This document shows positions 43,177-53,100 of a stretch of 64,000 nt of DNA, piece after piece. The first letter of the stretch is position 1; each line of letters starts with the position of its first letter. Location of the stretch: assembly GCA_002842035.1 (NCBI GenBank), contig PHBP01000001.1, positions 233,198 through 297,197 on the forward strand, written 5' to 3'. The notes beneath the pieces are model-generated. The model worked only from the letters and a program-made list of their open reading frames with translations. It had not been told where the DNA came from and did no database searches. The translations under genes were made by a program, and so were the position numbers. The stretch is from Candidatus Cloacimonetes bacterium HGW-Cloacimonetes-2. Lineage in GTDB: Bacteria; Cloacimonadota; Cloacimonadia; Cloacimonadales; Cloacimonadaceae.

Positions 43177-43306
43177 GTCCAATGGACGATATGGACATAA
43201 TGGACTTTATGGACATTGGGCTGAGACTGCAGGATCCTCCACTGTATTCATCGTTTCCATCGTGTCCATCTTGTCCATCTTGTCCATCTCGTCCATCTTG
43301 CTCCAT
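43177..43306. repeat. 9-nt ATGGAC / GTCCAT inverted arrays (family III, copy 1)
   Basis: The left part (43182-43219) has four 9-nt units ATGGACNNN; the right part (43256-43306) has five or six units GTCCATCNN, mostly with 9-nt spacing. The two halves are complementary at the ATGGAC/GTCCAT core, so the region could fold into a long interrupted hairpin with a ~35-nt loop. Confidence 0.8.
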
Positions 43307-43340
43307 CTTGCTCCTACCCTTCTCTGCAGATATCTAAAGC

Positions 43341-43415
43341 ATATCAAGTCGAAATCAAGCCGAAATCACCTCGAACGTGGTTCGAGGTGATTTCGGCTTG
43401 ATTTGCTGGTGATAT
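43341..43415. repeat. 75-bp palindrome (family I, copy 3)
   Basis: Arms 43341-43376 and 43380-43415 around loop GTG; 31 of 36 positions pair. Left units: ATCAAGTCGAA, ATCAAGCCGAA, ATCACCTCGAA. The middle and inner units differ from copy 2 but match between the two arms of this copy. Preceded by TCTAAAGC. Location: between divergent tag and corA. Confidence 0.92.
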
Positions 43416-43552
43416 GCCGGTGATCATCGGCAAGTCGTAGGAGAGAGAATTGATTACACATTACAAACAGAGCCGTTCATCATCACTTTTCTGTTGCCAT
43501 ATATTTAGACCTGTAAATAATGACTCCAAATACAAAATTGAAGGAGATTGCT

Positions 43553-44485
43553 ATGATACAGTATTTCAAAGTATCAGACAACCGCTTCGAGCCATCGGTT
43601 ACTATGGACGATGCGTTTTGGATACATCTGCAGAATCCCAATGCAGAGGAGATCTCCTCAGTTTTAAAACGTTTTGATCTCGAAGCTGACTTCATTACAG
43701 ACTTGGAAGATACTGACGAGAATGCCCGTATGGAATACGATGATGGAGCACTCCTGATCATTATCAGGGTGCCGCTTTATTACAAACACAGGGGTGCGAC
43801 AGTGCCTTTTGCCACTTCGCCTTTGGGTATCATCTCCATACCGGACAAGCTGATAACGGTTTCCTTTTATGAGAATGAGGTGCTCACTCTCTATCTGGAA
43901 GGCAAGCACCGTCCGTTTAATATTACCCAGCAAAGCTTTATCCTGCATATTGCGCTGCGTAATGCCACATATTATCTGAAATTCCTCAAAGAGATCAATC
44001 GCCGTACCTCCAAGATCGAAAACGAACTGCATCAATCGATGCGAAATAAAGAACTGATCAGGCTTTTACGCCTGGAAAAGTCCCTGGTTTACTTTAATAC
44101 ATCGCTCAAGACCAATGAGATCATCCTGGAACGAATGCAACGTTCCCGCTGGCTGCAAAACGATCCTGAAGCGGAGGATCTGATCGAAGATGTGATTATT
44201 GAAAACAAACAAGCCATTGAAATGGCAAACATCTATAGCAGCATCCTGAGCGGTATGATGGATGCTTTTGCCTCGATTATCTCGAACAACCTCAACGTCG
44301 TGATGAAGTTTCTCACCTCGATTACCATCGTGATTTCGCTTCCTACATTGATCGCCAGTATCTATGGGATGAATGTGCATCTGCCCTTTGAAGAGCATCC
44401 TTATGCCTTTGCGATCGTGATGGGAACGGCAGGGATGATTTCGCTGATTATGGTGCTGATCTTTATCCGCAAGAAATACTTCTAA
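43553..44485 (+). CDS. corA: CorA-family magnesium/divalent cation transporter
   Basis: A 310-residue inner-membrane channel protein. A large cytoplasmic N-terminal domain with long helices (about 100-245) is followed by two C-terminal transmembrane helices (about 250-273 and 285-305), with the signature YGMNVHLP between them, as in CorA. The ATG at 43553 is preferred, since GAAGGAG lies just upstream; an ATG 33 nt earlier lacks a site. queD follows after 11 nt. Confidence 0.94.
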   Translation: MIQYFKVSDNRFEPSVTMDDAFWIHLQNPNAEEISSVLKRFDLEADFITDLEDTDENARMEYDDGALLIIIRVPLYYKHRGATVPFATSPLGIISIPDKLITVSFYENEVLTLYLEGKHRPFNITQQSFILHIALRNATYYLKFLKEINRRTSKIENELHQSMRNKELIRLLRLEKSLVYFNTSLKTNEIILERMQRSRWLQNDPEAEDLIEDVIIENKQAIEMANIYSSILSGMMDAFASIISNNLNVVMKFLTSITIVISLPTLIASIYGMNVHLPFEEHPYAFAIVMGTAGMISLIMVLIFIRKKYF

Positions 44486-44496
44486 AAGGATTTACT

Positions 44497-44868
44497 ATGT
44501 ATAAATTGAACGTTACTGACAGCTTTTCTGCCGCTCACCGGCTTTGCGGCTATGAAGGCGCTTGTAAAAACCTGCACGGACACAATTGGAAAGTCCGGAT
44601 TGCCATTACTTGCAGCCAACTCGATGAGATCGGGATGGCACTGGATTATGGGATTATTAAGAAAGCACTGGCAGAAGTTTTGGAATCTCTCGACCATCAG
44701 TATTTGAACGATTTAGAGGCTCTGAACGGGATGAATCCAACCTCTGAGAACCTTGCCCGGCATATCTTTATGGAGCTTTCCAAGCAGATCACCAAGCCCG
44801 GTTGCAAGGTGGCAGAAGTCGAGATTTTTGAGTCTGAACGCAGTTCGGTGGTCTATACCAATGATTAG
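44497..44868 (+). CDS. queD: 6-carboxy-5,6,7,8-tetrahydropterin synthase
   Basis: Queuosine/7-deazapurine pathway enzyme of the PTPS family. 123 aa, normal size. Zinc ligands H14 (FSAAH), H27 and H29 (LHGHNW); catalytic Cys C23; and the C-terminal ESERSSVVY with the substrate-binding Glu. No other que genes are in the window. Its stop overlaps the engB start by 8 nt. With mnmG two genes on, both contribute to tRNA wobble-base modification. Confidence 0.94.
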   Translation: MYKLNVTDSFSAAHRLCGYEGACKNLHGHNWKVRIAITCSQLDEIGMALDYGIIKKALAEVLESLDHQYLNDLEALNGMNPTSENLARHIFMELSKQITKPGCKVAEVEIFESERSSVVYTND

Positions 44869-45478
44869 GCTGGTAGAATCTTTCTTTGTCAAGAGCGCGG
44901 TAGAGCCTGCTGATTACCCGGCTTCGGCATATCCGGAATTTGCCTTTGCGGGAAAGTCCAATGTCGGCAAGTCAACTCTGATCAATCTTTTAACCAATCG
45001 CAAAGGACTTGCCAAGACCAGTAGTCATCCGGGAAAGACGCGGCTCCTGAATTTCTTTCTGACCCGATATAAGGAGGAGCCCAGTGAACTACAGGGCTTT
45101 ATCCAGCTTACAGACCTGCCGGGATATGGCTTTGCCGAGGCCAGCCTGAGCGAGCAGGAGAAGTGGCGCAAGATGATTGCCAAGTATCTGGAACAGCGTA
45201 CGCAGTTGCGTGCTATCGTGGTACTGGTTGATATCCGCCATCCCGCAGATAAAAAAGACCTCCTGATGCTGGAGATGCTGCGCCTGAGGAATATCAGGCA
45301 TTGTATCGTGGCAACCAAAAGCGATAAGATCCCCAAGACCAAGATCGCAAAGACGGCACAGGTCTTGGCGAAAGATCTCGGTGTGGATAAGATTCCGGTT
45401 TTCCCTGTATCAGCACTGAATAATACCGGCTTTGAGCCGCTGCTTAGCTGGATTCACGAGATCAGTTTACAACCATAG
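44861..45478 (+). CDS. engB: Ribosome biogenesis GTP-binding protein EngB (YsxC)
   Basis: GTPase for late 50S assembly. 205 aa from the ATG at 44861, which gives the family-typical [16 protein letters not shown] start; the longer frame reads through queD. G1 [11 protein letters not shown]3 TDLPGYG, G4 TKSDK, and VSALNNTG near the end are all present. The stop TAG overlaps the GTG start of mnmG. Confidence 0.96.
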   Translation: MIRLVESFFVKSAVEPADYPASAYPEFAFAGKSNVGKSTLINLLTNRKGLAKTSSHPGKTRLLNFFLTRYKEEPSELQGFIQLTDLPGYGFAEASLSEQEKWRKMIAKYLEQRTQLRAIVVLVDIRHPADKKDLLMLEMLRLRNIRHCIVATKSDKIPKTKIAKTAQVLAKDLGVDKIPVFPVSALNNTGFEPLLSWIHEISLQP

Positions 45479-47328
45479 TGGGCAACAATCATACTTTTGA
45501 TATAATCGTGATCGGAGGTGGTCACGCCGGGGTGGAAGCTGCCTTGGCAGCAGCCCGGATGGGAGCCAATACGGCTCTCTTTGTGATCAAGCTGGAATCT
45601 ATCGGCAGAATGAGCTGTAACCCTTCAGTGGGAGGTCCTGCCAAAGCACATCTGGCGAGGGAAGTGGATGCCATGGGCGGAGAAATCGGCTTCGTGGCAG
45701 ATCTTACCGGGATACACTATCGAATGCTCAATCGTAAGAAAGGTCCGGCTGTTTGGGCACCCAGGGCGCAAAACGATCGTCATCTCTATGCTCACACTAT
45801 GCGTCAGCACGTGGAAGCTGCTCCCAATCTGCAGGTCATTGAAGCTCAGATCACAGAACTGCTGGTGGAGCAAAGCTCCATTATTGGCGTTCGTAGCCAG
45901 ATCGGACGAGAGTACTACGCAAGCAAAGTCATCATAGCTTCAGGTACCTTTCTCAAAGGAACTATCCACGTAGGTAACCTACGGTATTCCGGAGGACGCA
46001 GCGGAGAACCTGCTGCAGATGAACTCTCGCTATCCCTGGCAAAGTATGGCATCAGTTTGGGAAGATTCAAGACCGGCACTCCTCCCAGGGTGGATATACG
46101 TAGCCTGGATTTCTCTCTTCTTGAGGAGCAACCGGGAGATGATGATCCGCAGGGCTTTTCTTTTTACAGGGATGTGAAGCTCGAAAACAAAGTATCTTGT
46201 TATATCACACATACATCCCCCAAGACTTTTGAGATCATTCAGAAGAACATAGGGCTGTCAGCGCTCTATTCAGGGATGATCGAGGGTATTGGGCCCAGGT
46301 ATTGTCCATCGATCGAGGACAAGATTGTGAAGTTTCCTTCCCGGGAGCTGCATCAGGTATTTATCGAGCCGGAAGGACTTTCCAGCTATGAAGCTTATGT
46401 GAATGGAGTCTCCACCAGTCTTCCGGCTTATGTACAGGAAGAGATGATCCACTCCATACCCGGCTTGGAGACTGCTCGTATTATGCGCTACGCCTATGCC
46501 ATCGAATATGACTATGTACCACCAGAAGAGCTCAAGATCAGTCTCGAAACCAAGAAAATCAAGGGACTATATCTGGCAGGACAGATTAATGGCAGCTCAG
46601 GCTATGAAGAAGCCGCAGCTCAGGGTTTGATGGCAGGGATCAATGCGGTGCTGGCTCTGGATAACAAAGAGCCTCTGGTGCTGGATCGGAGTGAAGCCTA
46701 TATCGGAGTCTTGCTGGATGATCTAATCACCTGCGGCACCAATGAGCCCTATAGAATGTTTACCTCCCGGGCAGAATACCGTCTCCTACTGCGTCAGGAT
46801 AATGCTGATGAGCGCTTGATGCCTCTGGCCTATAAGCTCGGCTTGATCGATAACCAGCGCTGGACTAGGTTCCAGGAGATGCTTCAGATCAAAGAAAGAA
46901 CTATGCAGAGCTTGCTTTCTGCCAATTGCTCCAAGCATGCAGAGATCAAAGAACCTATCCGCTTTGCAGCATTGCTCAAGCGTCCAGAGATCAGCTTTAG
47001 TGATCTGCCTGCCTATGGTTTTGACTGGCCGGATGATCTCTCTGAAGATGTTGCTCGCAGGATTGAGCTGGAAATCAAGTATGAAGGTTATCTGAAACGT
47101 GCAAGCGAGGAACTGGAACGCTTTCGCAGCCAGGAAAACTCTCTCTTGCCGGAGGATATTGACTATATGATGATTGATGCCATCGCCTATGAAGCCAGGG
47201 AAAAGCTGCAGAGGATCAGACCTCTCAGCGTCGGACAAGCCCTCAGAATCCCCGGAGTCAACTACACTGACGTCTCTTCCCTACTGATCTGGCTACGCAA
47301 GAACCGTCCATCACGAGAGATTATTTGA
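45478..47328 (+). CDS. mnmG: tRNA uridine-5-carboxymethylaminomethyl modification enzyme MnmG
   Basis: FAD enzyme that, with MnmE, modifies wobble uridine 34. 616 aa, full length, beginning with a GTG that overlaps the engB stop. FAD motif [53 protein letters not shown], and [18 protein letters not shown] are diagnostic. The C-terminal helical domain for MnmE/tRNA binding is intact. mnmE is not in this window. Confidence 0.97.
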   Translation: MGNNHTFDIIVIGGGHAGVEAALAAARMGANTALFVIKLESIGRMSCNPSVGGPAKAHLAREVDAMGGEIGFVADLTGIHYRMLNRKKGPAVWAPRAQNDRHLYAHTMRQHVEAAPNLQVIEAQITELLVEQSSIIGVRSQIGREYYASKVIIASGTFLKGTIHVGNLRYSGGRSGEPAADELSLSLAKYGISLGRFKTGTPPRVDIRSLDFSLLEEQPGDDDPQGFSFYRDVKLENKVSCYITHTSPKTFEIIQKNIGLSALYSGMIEGIGPRYCPSIEDKIVKFPSRELHQVFIEPEGLSSYEAYVNGVSTSLPAYVQEEMIHSIPGLETARIMRYAYAIEYDYVPPEELKISLETKKIKGLYLAGQINGSSGYEEAAAQGLMAGINAVLALDNKEPLVLDRSEAYIGVLLDDLITCGTNEPYRMFTSRAEYRLLLRQDNADERLMPLAYKLGLIDNQRWTRFQEMLQIKERTMQSLLSANCSKHAEIKEPIRFAALLKRPEISFSDLPAYGFDWPDDLSEDVARRIELEIKYEGYLKRASEELERFRSQENSLLPEDIDYMMIDAIAYEAREKLQRIRPLSVGQALRIPGVNYTDVSSLLIWLRKNRPSREII

Positions 47329-47336
47329 AGGTTTAT

Positions 47337-48068
47337 ATGAAGACAGCCGCTATTATCCCGGCACGTTTCGCATCCACCCGTTTCCCGGGCAAGCCATTGG
47401 CCCTGATCCTGGGAAAACCTATGATCCGGTGGGTCTATGAAGCCTGCCAAAGCTCCGGGCTATTTGATTACACCATAGTTGCCACCGACAGCCCAGAGAT
47501 TATGCAGGCGGTAGCTTCCTTTGGTGGAGATTGCCGTATGACCTCCCCTCACCACCAATCCGGCACAGACAGGATTGCAGAAGTAGCTCAGAGCCTTGAT
47601 GCAGAGATCATTGTCAACGTTCAGGGAGACGAGCCTGTGATCGAGCAAACTTGTCTGGCTGAGCTCTTGCAAGCATTTAGTGATCCGGATGTGGGTGTAG
47701 CATCGCTTAAGACAGCAATCACCGAGACTGAGGACTTGCAGAACCCAAACGTCGTGAAAGTAGTCACCGATTACCGGGGTGATGCCATCTATTTCTCCCG
47801 CTCCACCATACCATTTAACCGGGACAACTGCTCCACAAGCTATTTTCGTCACATCGGCGTATATGCCTATCGAAAAGCCAGCCTCCTGAAGTTCATCAAC
47901 CTTCCCCCTTCCCGACTGGAACAGGTCGAAAAGCTTGAACAGCTTAGACTTCTGGAAAATGGTATCAAACTCCGGATGATCCCCACCGATTATCAAGGGA
48001 TAGGGATCGATAGTCCGCAAGATCTCCCGGTAGTAGAAGCCATACTCAATCTAAGGAACCTCCAATGA
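47337..48068 (+). CDS. kdsB: 3-deoxy-manno-octulosonate cytidylyltransferase (CMP-KDO synthetase)
   Basis: Activates KDO for lipopolysaccharide core synthesis, so the organism has an LPS-type outer membrane. 243 aa from the ATG at 47337 (preceded by GAAGG); an in-frame TTG at 47325 overlaps mnmG. Family blocks AIIPARFASTRFPGKPL, GTDRIAEV, VNVQGDEPVI, and YFRHIGVYAYRKASLL are present. The stop overlaps the next start by 4 nt. Confidence 0.96.
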   Translation: MKTAAIIPARFASTRFPGKPLALILGKPMIRWVYEACQSSGLFDYTIVATDSPEIMQAVASFGGDCRMTSPHHQSGTDRIAEVAQSLDAEIIVNVQGDEPVIEQTCLAELLQAFSDPDVGVASLKTAITETEDLQNPNVVKVVTDYRGDAIYFSRSTIPFNRDNCSTSYFRHIGVYAYRKASLLKFINLPPSRLEQVEKLEQLRLLENGIKLRMIPTDYQGIGIDSPQDLPVVEAILNLRNLQ

Positions 48069-49549
48069 AAAAGTATTATATTGTTCTGCTATTGCTTACA
48101 GCCCTTTACCTTGTTGCCGTACCTCTTAGGATTCACTACACAAACGATACTCACGGAGCATCGCTGCCCATCGTGTATCGGGATGGAGATCAGAGCATTT
48201 CTCTGGGCGGTTATGCCGCTCTGGAATACCACCTCAATCAGAGTCGAAGTCAAGATCACCGCAGCATCTATCTCGATGCCGGGGATCAACAGACCGGCAC
48301 AGCTTTTGCCGCAAAGAGCATTGATGGGGTCACTGGCGCAGCCGTCATAGATATCTTCAACCGTCTGGCATTGGATGCTACGACCTTTGGCAATCATGAA
48401 TTTGACACACCCAATTCCAATACCGAGGCTCTGATGCGTCTTGCGAACTATCCCTTTGTCAATGCGAATCTTATCCGCAAGGACAATGGCGATTACTTTG
48501 GCGATAGTCCATATGTGATCCTGGAGCAGGATTCTTTGAAGATAGGCGTTTTGGGGCTTACTTTGACAGAGCTGCCCGAGAAGGTAAAAGCTGAGAACAC
48601 AGCCGCTTTGGACATCCTGACCTACAAGCAGGCAATAGAAATGCACTTGGACAGTTTGGATAGGCAGACTGATCTGATCGTGCTCTTGACACATCTGGGG
48701 CTTCCTGCAGATAGCTTATTGGCAACACAACTTGATGACCGCATTGATCTTATCATCGGTGGACACAGCCACGACTGGCTGCCTGAGCCAATGCTGGTCA
48801 ATGGTATTTACATCTGCACAGCCGCTTCACGTCTTGCGCTGCTCGGAGCTCTTGATCTTGAGATTGCAAACGACCGTATAGTATCGCTCAGCAATCACTT
48901 AATCCAGCTCACTACCCCGCCTGAAGGCTACCATACCGAGCTGACCGCCTATGTCAATGAGATCGAAGATCAGATCAGAGCAGAGCTTGACCGGGTAATC
49001 GCAGTGATACCCAACGATTGGGTTCCCGATAAATACCGCGAAACTGTACTTTCACGCTGGATGGCTGAATCTCTAAAAGCAGAGTACGCTGCATCTTACG
49101 CTCCGGATATTGCAATCCTGAACAATGGCGGTTTCCGTACCACAATCCCTGCTGGACCTGTCACGCTGCGAGCCCTGCACGAGATGCTGCCCTTTGAGAA
49201 CTATGTAGGTTTCTTTACCTGTACCGGCGCTGATCTGCTTACATTTCTAGAACTTAACGGCACCAATATGATGATGAGACCCTATGATATCTGCCAGACC
49301 AGCGCTCCCGGCTGGATCGAGCATATTTGCAAAGATTGGCATCTTCATATGCACGAACCGGAGTACGATCTGGGGACAGAAATACTTGATCCCATTAGGA
49401 CTTACAAAGTAGTCAGCCACGATTATGTGATCGGGCAGTGGCAAAAGTATCTCGGCTTCGAGCCCCAAAATATCCAACTCACTGAGGATTTGATCTTTGA
49501 TGCGATTTATCGTCAGATCATTCTGCAGTACCCTTTTAGCCTTGACTAA
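48065..49549 (+). CDS. Secreted 5'-nucleotidase / UshA-type metallophosphoesterase
   Basis: A 494-residue periplasmic enzyme with signal peptide 1-18. The N-terminal calcineurin-like domain has the metal ligands in YTNDTHGA, YLDAGDQ, GNHEFD, THLG and GGHSHDW; the C-terminal 5'-nucleotidase substrate domain shows NNGGFRTTIPAGPVT and MLPFENYVGFFTCTG. It releases phosphate from nucleotides or nucleotide sugars. Overlaps kdsB by 4 nt, so it is probably the end of the corA-queD-engB-mnmG-kdsB run. Confidence 0.92.
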   Translation: MKKYYIVLLLLTALYLVAVPLRIHYTNDTHGASLPIVYRDGDQSISLGGYAALEYHLNQSRSQDHRSIYLDAGDQQTGTAFAAKSIDGVTGAAVIDIFNRLALDATTFGNHEFDTPNSNTEALMRLANYPFVNANLIRKDNGDYFGDSPYVILEQDSLKIGVLGLTLTELPEKVKAENTAALDILTYKQAIEMHLDSLDRQTDLIVLLTHLGLPADSLLATQLDDRIDLIIGGHSHDWLPEPMLVNGIYICTAASRLALLGALDLEIANDRIVSLSNHLIQLTTPPEGYHTELTAYVNEIEDQIRAELDRVIAVIPNDWVPDKYRETVLSRWMAESLKAEYAASYAPDIAILNNGGFRTTIPAGPVTLRALHEMLPFENYVGFFTCTGADLLTFLELNGTNMMMRPYDICQTSAPGWIEHICKDWHLHMHEPEYDLGTEILDPIRTYKVVSHDYVIGQWQKYLGFEPQNIQLTEDLIFDAIYRQIILQYPFSLD

Positions 49550-49586
49550 ACATACATCTGCCCGGCATATTTCTGACGAGCCTATA

Positions 49587-49697
49587 CCCTCTCCATTGAT
49601 AACACATTACTAAGTCGTTGCAAGATAACTGTTTCCTGGCTGTTCATGCAGGATTCATGCAGGATTCAAGCAGGATGCAAGCAGGATACAAGCTGGA
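49587..49697 (+). repeat. Direct 11-nt repeat array with leader (family II, copy 3)
   Basis: Five units at 49643-49697: TTCATGCAGGA (twice), TTCAAGCAGGA, TGCAAGCAGGA, TACAAGCTGGA. The leader from CCCTCTCCATTG through TTTCCTGGC resembles the other two arrays. Location: between the same-direction 5'-nucleotidase and HIT genes, ending 24 nt before the HIT promoter. Confidence 0.87.
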
Positions 49698-49720
49698 TTC
49701 CAAAGGGAAAGCAATAGGAC

Positions 49721-49749
49721 TTGACCCGGCACTACTCTCAGATTATCTT
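49721..49749 (+). promoter_or_regulatory. Promoter of the HIT gene
   Basis: TTGACC (49721-49726), 17-nt spacer, TATCTT (49744-49749), 17 nt before the start codon. The short leader leaves little room, but the match is good. Confidence 0.55.
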
Positions 49750-49765
49750 TTCAGTGAGGTAGATA

Positions 49766-50134
49766 ATGCAGTGTATTTTTTGTTCCCTGGATAGCTCTAA
49801 AGTCCTGCTCGATAATGACTTGTTTGTGGTCATAGAGGATAAATTCCCTGTAACCAGGGGGCATCTATTGGTAATCTCAAAACGCCATTTCGCAGATTTC
49901 TTTGCTATTGAACAGACTGAGATGGCTGCTCTCAGGGAGATCATTATCCGCGCAAAGGATTGGCTGGATGAGCGTTACCAGCCCTCAGCCTACAATCTTG
50001 GAATGAACTGCGGACGACACGCAGGGCAATCAATCGATCATTTTCACCTTCACATCATCCCCCGTTACAGCGGTGACCAAATGCGTGGTCAAATGAAGAG
50101 AGGTCTGAGGGAGTATATAAGCGATTTACTATAA
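49766..50134 (+). CDS. HIT-family nucleotide hydrolase/transferase
   Basis: A 122-residue histidine-triad protein. The triad is HFHLHIIPR near residue 91-99, and the N-terminal CIFC with a later His (KRHF) fits the zinc-binding Hint-like branch. Likely hydrolyses adenosine phosphoramidate- or AP4A-type nucleotides. It precedes the subtilase gene by 17 nt. Confidence 0.93.
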   Translation: MQCIFCSLDSSKVLLDNDLFVVIEDKFPVTRGHLLVISKRHFADFFAIEQTEMAALREIIIRAKDWLDERYQPSAYNLGMNCGRHAGQSIDHFHLHIIPRYSGDQMRGQMKRGLREYISDLL

Positions 50135-50151
50135 ATAAGTTAGGAGCGTTT

Positions 50152-53100
50152 ATGCGTTACCTTGTTTTTGTTCTGTTTTTAGTCTCGATCTCATATTTAA
50201 TTGCCATTGATACAGGCAGTTACCTGCAGGGAAGAGTGCTTGTCTCTATTAAGGAAGATTTCTCGAGCAGGCTTTCCGTATCCTCAGGAGCTACCGGAAT
50301 CCCGGAATTGGATGCTAAGCTAAGATCTCTGGGGATTACAACAATCGAGAAGCGCTATAATCCCCTTATTCGCAATCGCTATGCAAATCAACTTAGCAGG
50401 ATTCTGGAGCTTGGTTTCGATCCAAGCATCAGTCCGCTTGGTATCGTCAATGCACTATCAAGAGAACCTGTAATAGATTGGACAGAAGCTATTTACATAG
50501 ATCAGATCTTTGCAGTCCCTAATGATCCGCGTTATCCTACCAGCTTGAACTTTGCCTCGATGCAGGCAGAAGCAGCCTGGGATATTCACAAGTGCGAAGA
50601 TGGTACTCAGGATGTGATCATCGCAATTGTTGATACAGGAACAAGTTGGATGCATCCTGATCTGGCTCCGAATATCTGGAACAATCTGGGTGAAGATGCT
50701 AATTCCAATGGTTATACACTTTATTTCAACGGCTCTACCTGGGTGATGGACACCGGTGATATCAATGGTATCGACGATGATGGCAATGGCAAAGTTGACG
50801 ATCTGATCGGTTGGGACTTTATGTCCAATTCACTGGGCGATGAGGCCAACAATCCATCCGATGCAAGTGGTCACGGTACAATCGTATCGGGCTTGGCAGG
50901 AGCCAGGACGAATAATTCTGTGGGGGTTGCTTCATTGAGTTGGAATCCTATCTTGTTACCGATCTCGTGCAGTTATGCAGGGCAACCATCCAGCATCTTT
51001 AGAGGCTATGATGCAATCATTTACGCTGCCGAACAAGGTGCTGATGTGATCAATTGCAGTTGGGGTGGTAATACCTACTCACAAGCTGCTCAGATTGCAG
51101 TGAACTACGCATATTCACTGGGTGCGATCATCGTGGCTGCTGCAGGCAATTCAAACAATACTGTCCCGGTCTATCCTGCTGCCTATCAGAATGTTGTCGC
51201 TGTAGCATCTCTTGCCAACGACGGCACCAAATGGAGCAGCTCAAGCTTCGGAGGTTTCATCGATGTCGGTGCTCCAAATCAAAACACAGAGTCAACATCC
51301 GGTACTGCTTCATACACAACTATCAGCGGTACTACCTCTTACGCCTCTCCCATCGGCTCTGCTTTGACAGCCTTGATTCGCTCTTACCATCCAGATTGGA
51401 CCCAGGAACAGGTCATCAACCAGCTTAAAGCAAGTTGCGACGATATTGACTTGATGAATCCGGGTAAAGAGAATCTACTGGGTGAAGGTAAGTTAAACGC
51501 CTACAGAGCATTGACAGACATTGATCCTGTGGTTGATCAGGAGCTTCACCTGGGTCTTTTCTCAGTAGGAACACCCAATGATACCAATAATAACCGGGCT
51601 ATCGAGCCGAGTGAAAGCTTCTCGCTAGATCTCAGGCTCAGGAACTATGCCTGGGGCGTAGCGGCAGGTACGGCGAACTTCACCCTAAGCACTACAAATC
51701 CTAATGTGACAATCGTTAACAACAGCTACTCGCGTGATATCCCGGCAGATGATTGGTTTGATCTGGATGATGCATTTTTGGTCACAGTCTCACCGACTGC
51801 TGCCTCCCAATATGTGAGCTTTAACCTCTCTATCACAGCAGATCAGACCATCGCCAGCGGAGCCAGCCTGACTTTTCAAGTGCTCATTCAGAATGGTGGT
51901 GTCTTCGTCTGGGAAGGGATCGCAGGTGGCAGAGATATGAGTGGAGCTTTCATCCGTAGTACATTGCAGGGCTTGGGTTATCAAGTCACCTATGGGACTA
52001 CATTCCCCGCCTCTTTCAGGAGCTTTGAAGCAGTCTTTCTGAGCTATGGCAACCCTGGATCAAATGTGGTTAGATTTGCCACCCCTCAGATGTATCTTGC
52101 TGTAAAAGAATACCTTCTAGGAGGAGGAAGGCTATATATCGAGGGAGGAGATGCAGTAGGATTTGATCCGGGATATTTCCTTCCTGATATCGAAGGCGGA
52201 CAGGATGCCAATGAAATCCTCTGGCCTCTCTTGGGGATAAGTTCCGCAACGGATGGAGCCACAAATAGCATCAACGGACTGGTAGGAGAATCATCATTAC
52301 CCACTGCAGGGATGCTCTTTGGCTCAAGCACACAGACCAATATGTCCTCAATAGATACGTTCGAGCCACTACGTGCGCAGTCCAGAACAGCATTTGTGGA
52401 AAGTGAATACGGAAACGTAGCTATAATCTCGGCAGGTGGATATGATCAACGCAGCTTTGTCTTTAGCTATGCTCTTAGAGAACTGGTGGACGGAGTATTC
52501 CCTTCTACGAGGTCAAACCTCATCGCACAGATTATGGCTTTCTTTGAAGCTGAGGATGTAACACTACCTGTGGAACTTAGCTCCTTCACCGCAGTTCTGG
52601 ACAATCAACCTCTACTGATCTGGACCACCTCCAGCGAGACTGAACTCATGGGCTTCAATGTTTACAGCGCACCATTGGCAGACTTGTCATCAGCTACAAA
52701 GATCAATCCACTGATAATCCAAGCAGCAGGAACCAGCTCTGAATCTCATAGCTATAGTTACCGCGACTATGCAGATTACTCTTTAGAGGATCTATATTAC
52801 TGGCTGGAAGCAGTTTCCTATGATGGCACCAGTAGTTTTCATGGATCAATCCACCTTAGCCTGGCAACTGATGGAGTTCCTCAGAACCCTCCTCCTCAGA
52901 ACCTGGTCACAGATTTCACTGCTGCCTACCCCAATCCATTCTCTGTTCAGATCAGGCTGGATTACTCGACAGATAGAAAGAGCACTATTGAATGGACTAT
53001 TTACAATGTAAAGGGGCAAGTGGTGTATTCAAGCAACAATGAACGTGATGCGGGAGTTTACAGACAGGATTTGGATCTGGATTTTCTGCCCAGTGGATTA

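Larger units (their letters stand above)
43073..43552. other. 480-bp repeat-rich divergent region between tag and corA
   Basis: No credible gene. It holds ATGGAC-type 9-nt arrays (43177-43306), palindrome family I copy 3 (43341-43415), and a possible corA promoter (TTGCCA 43494-43499, TAATGA 43518-43523). Confidence 0.6.
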
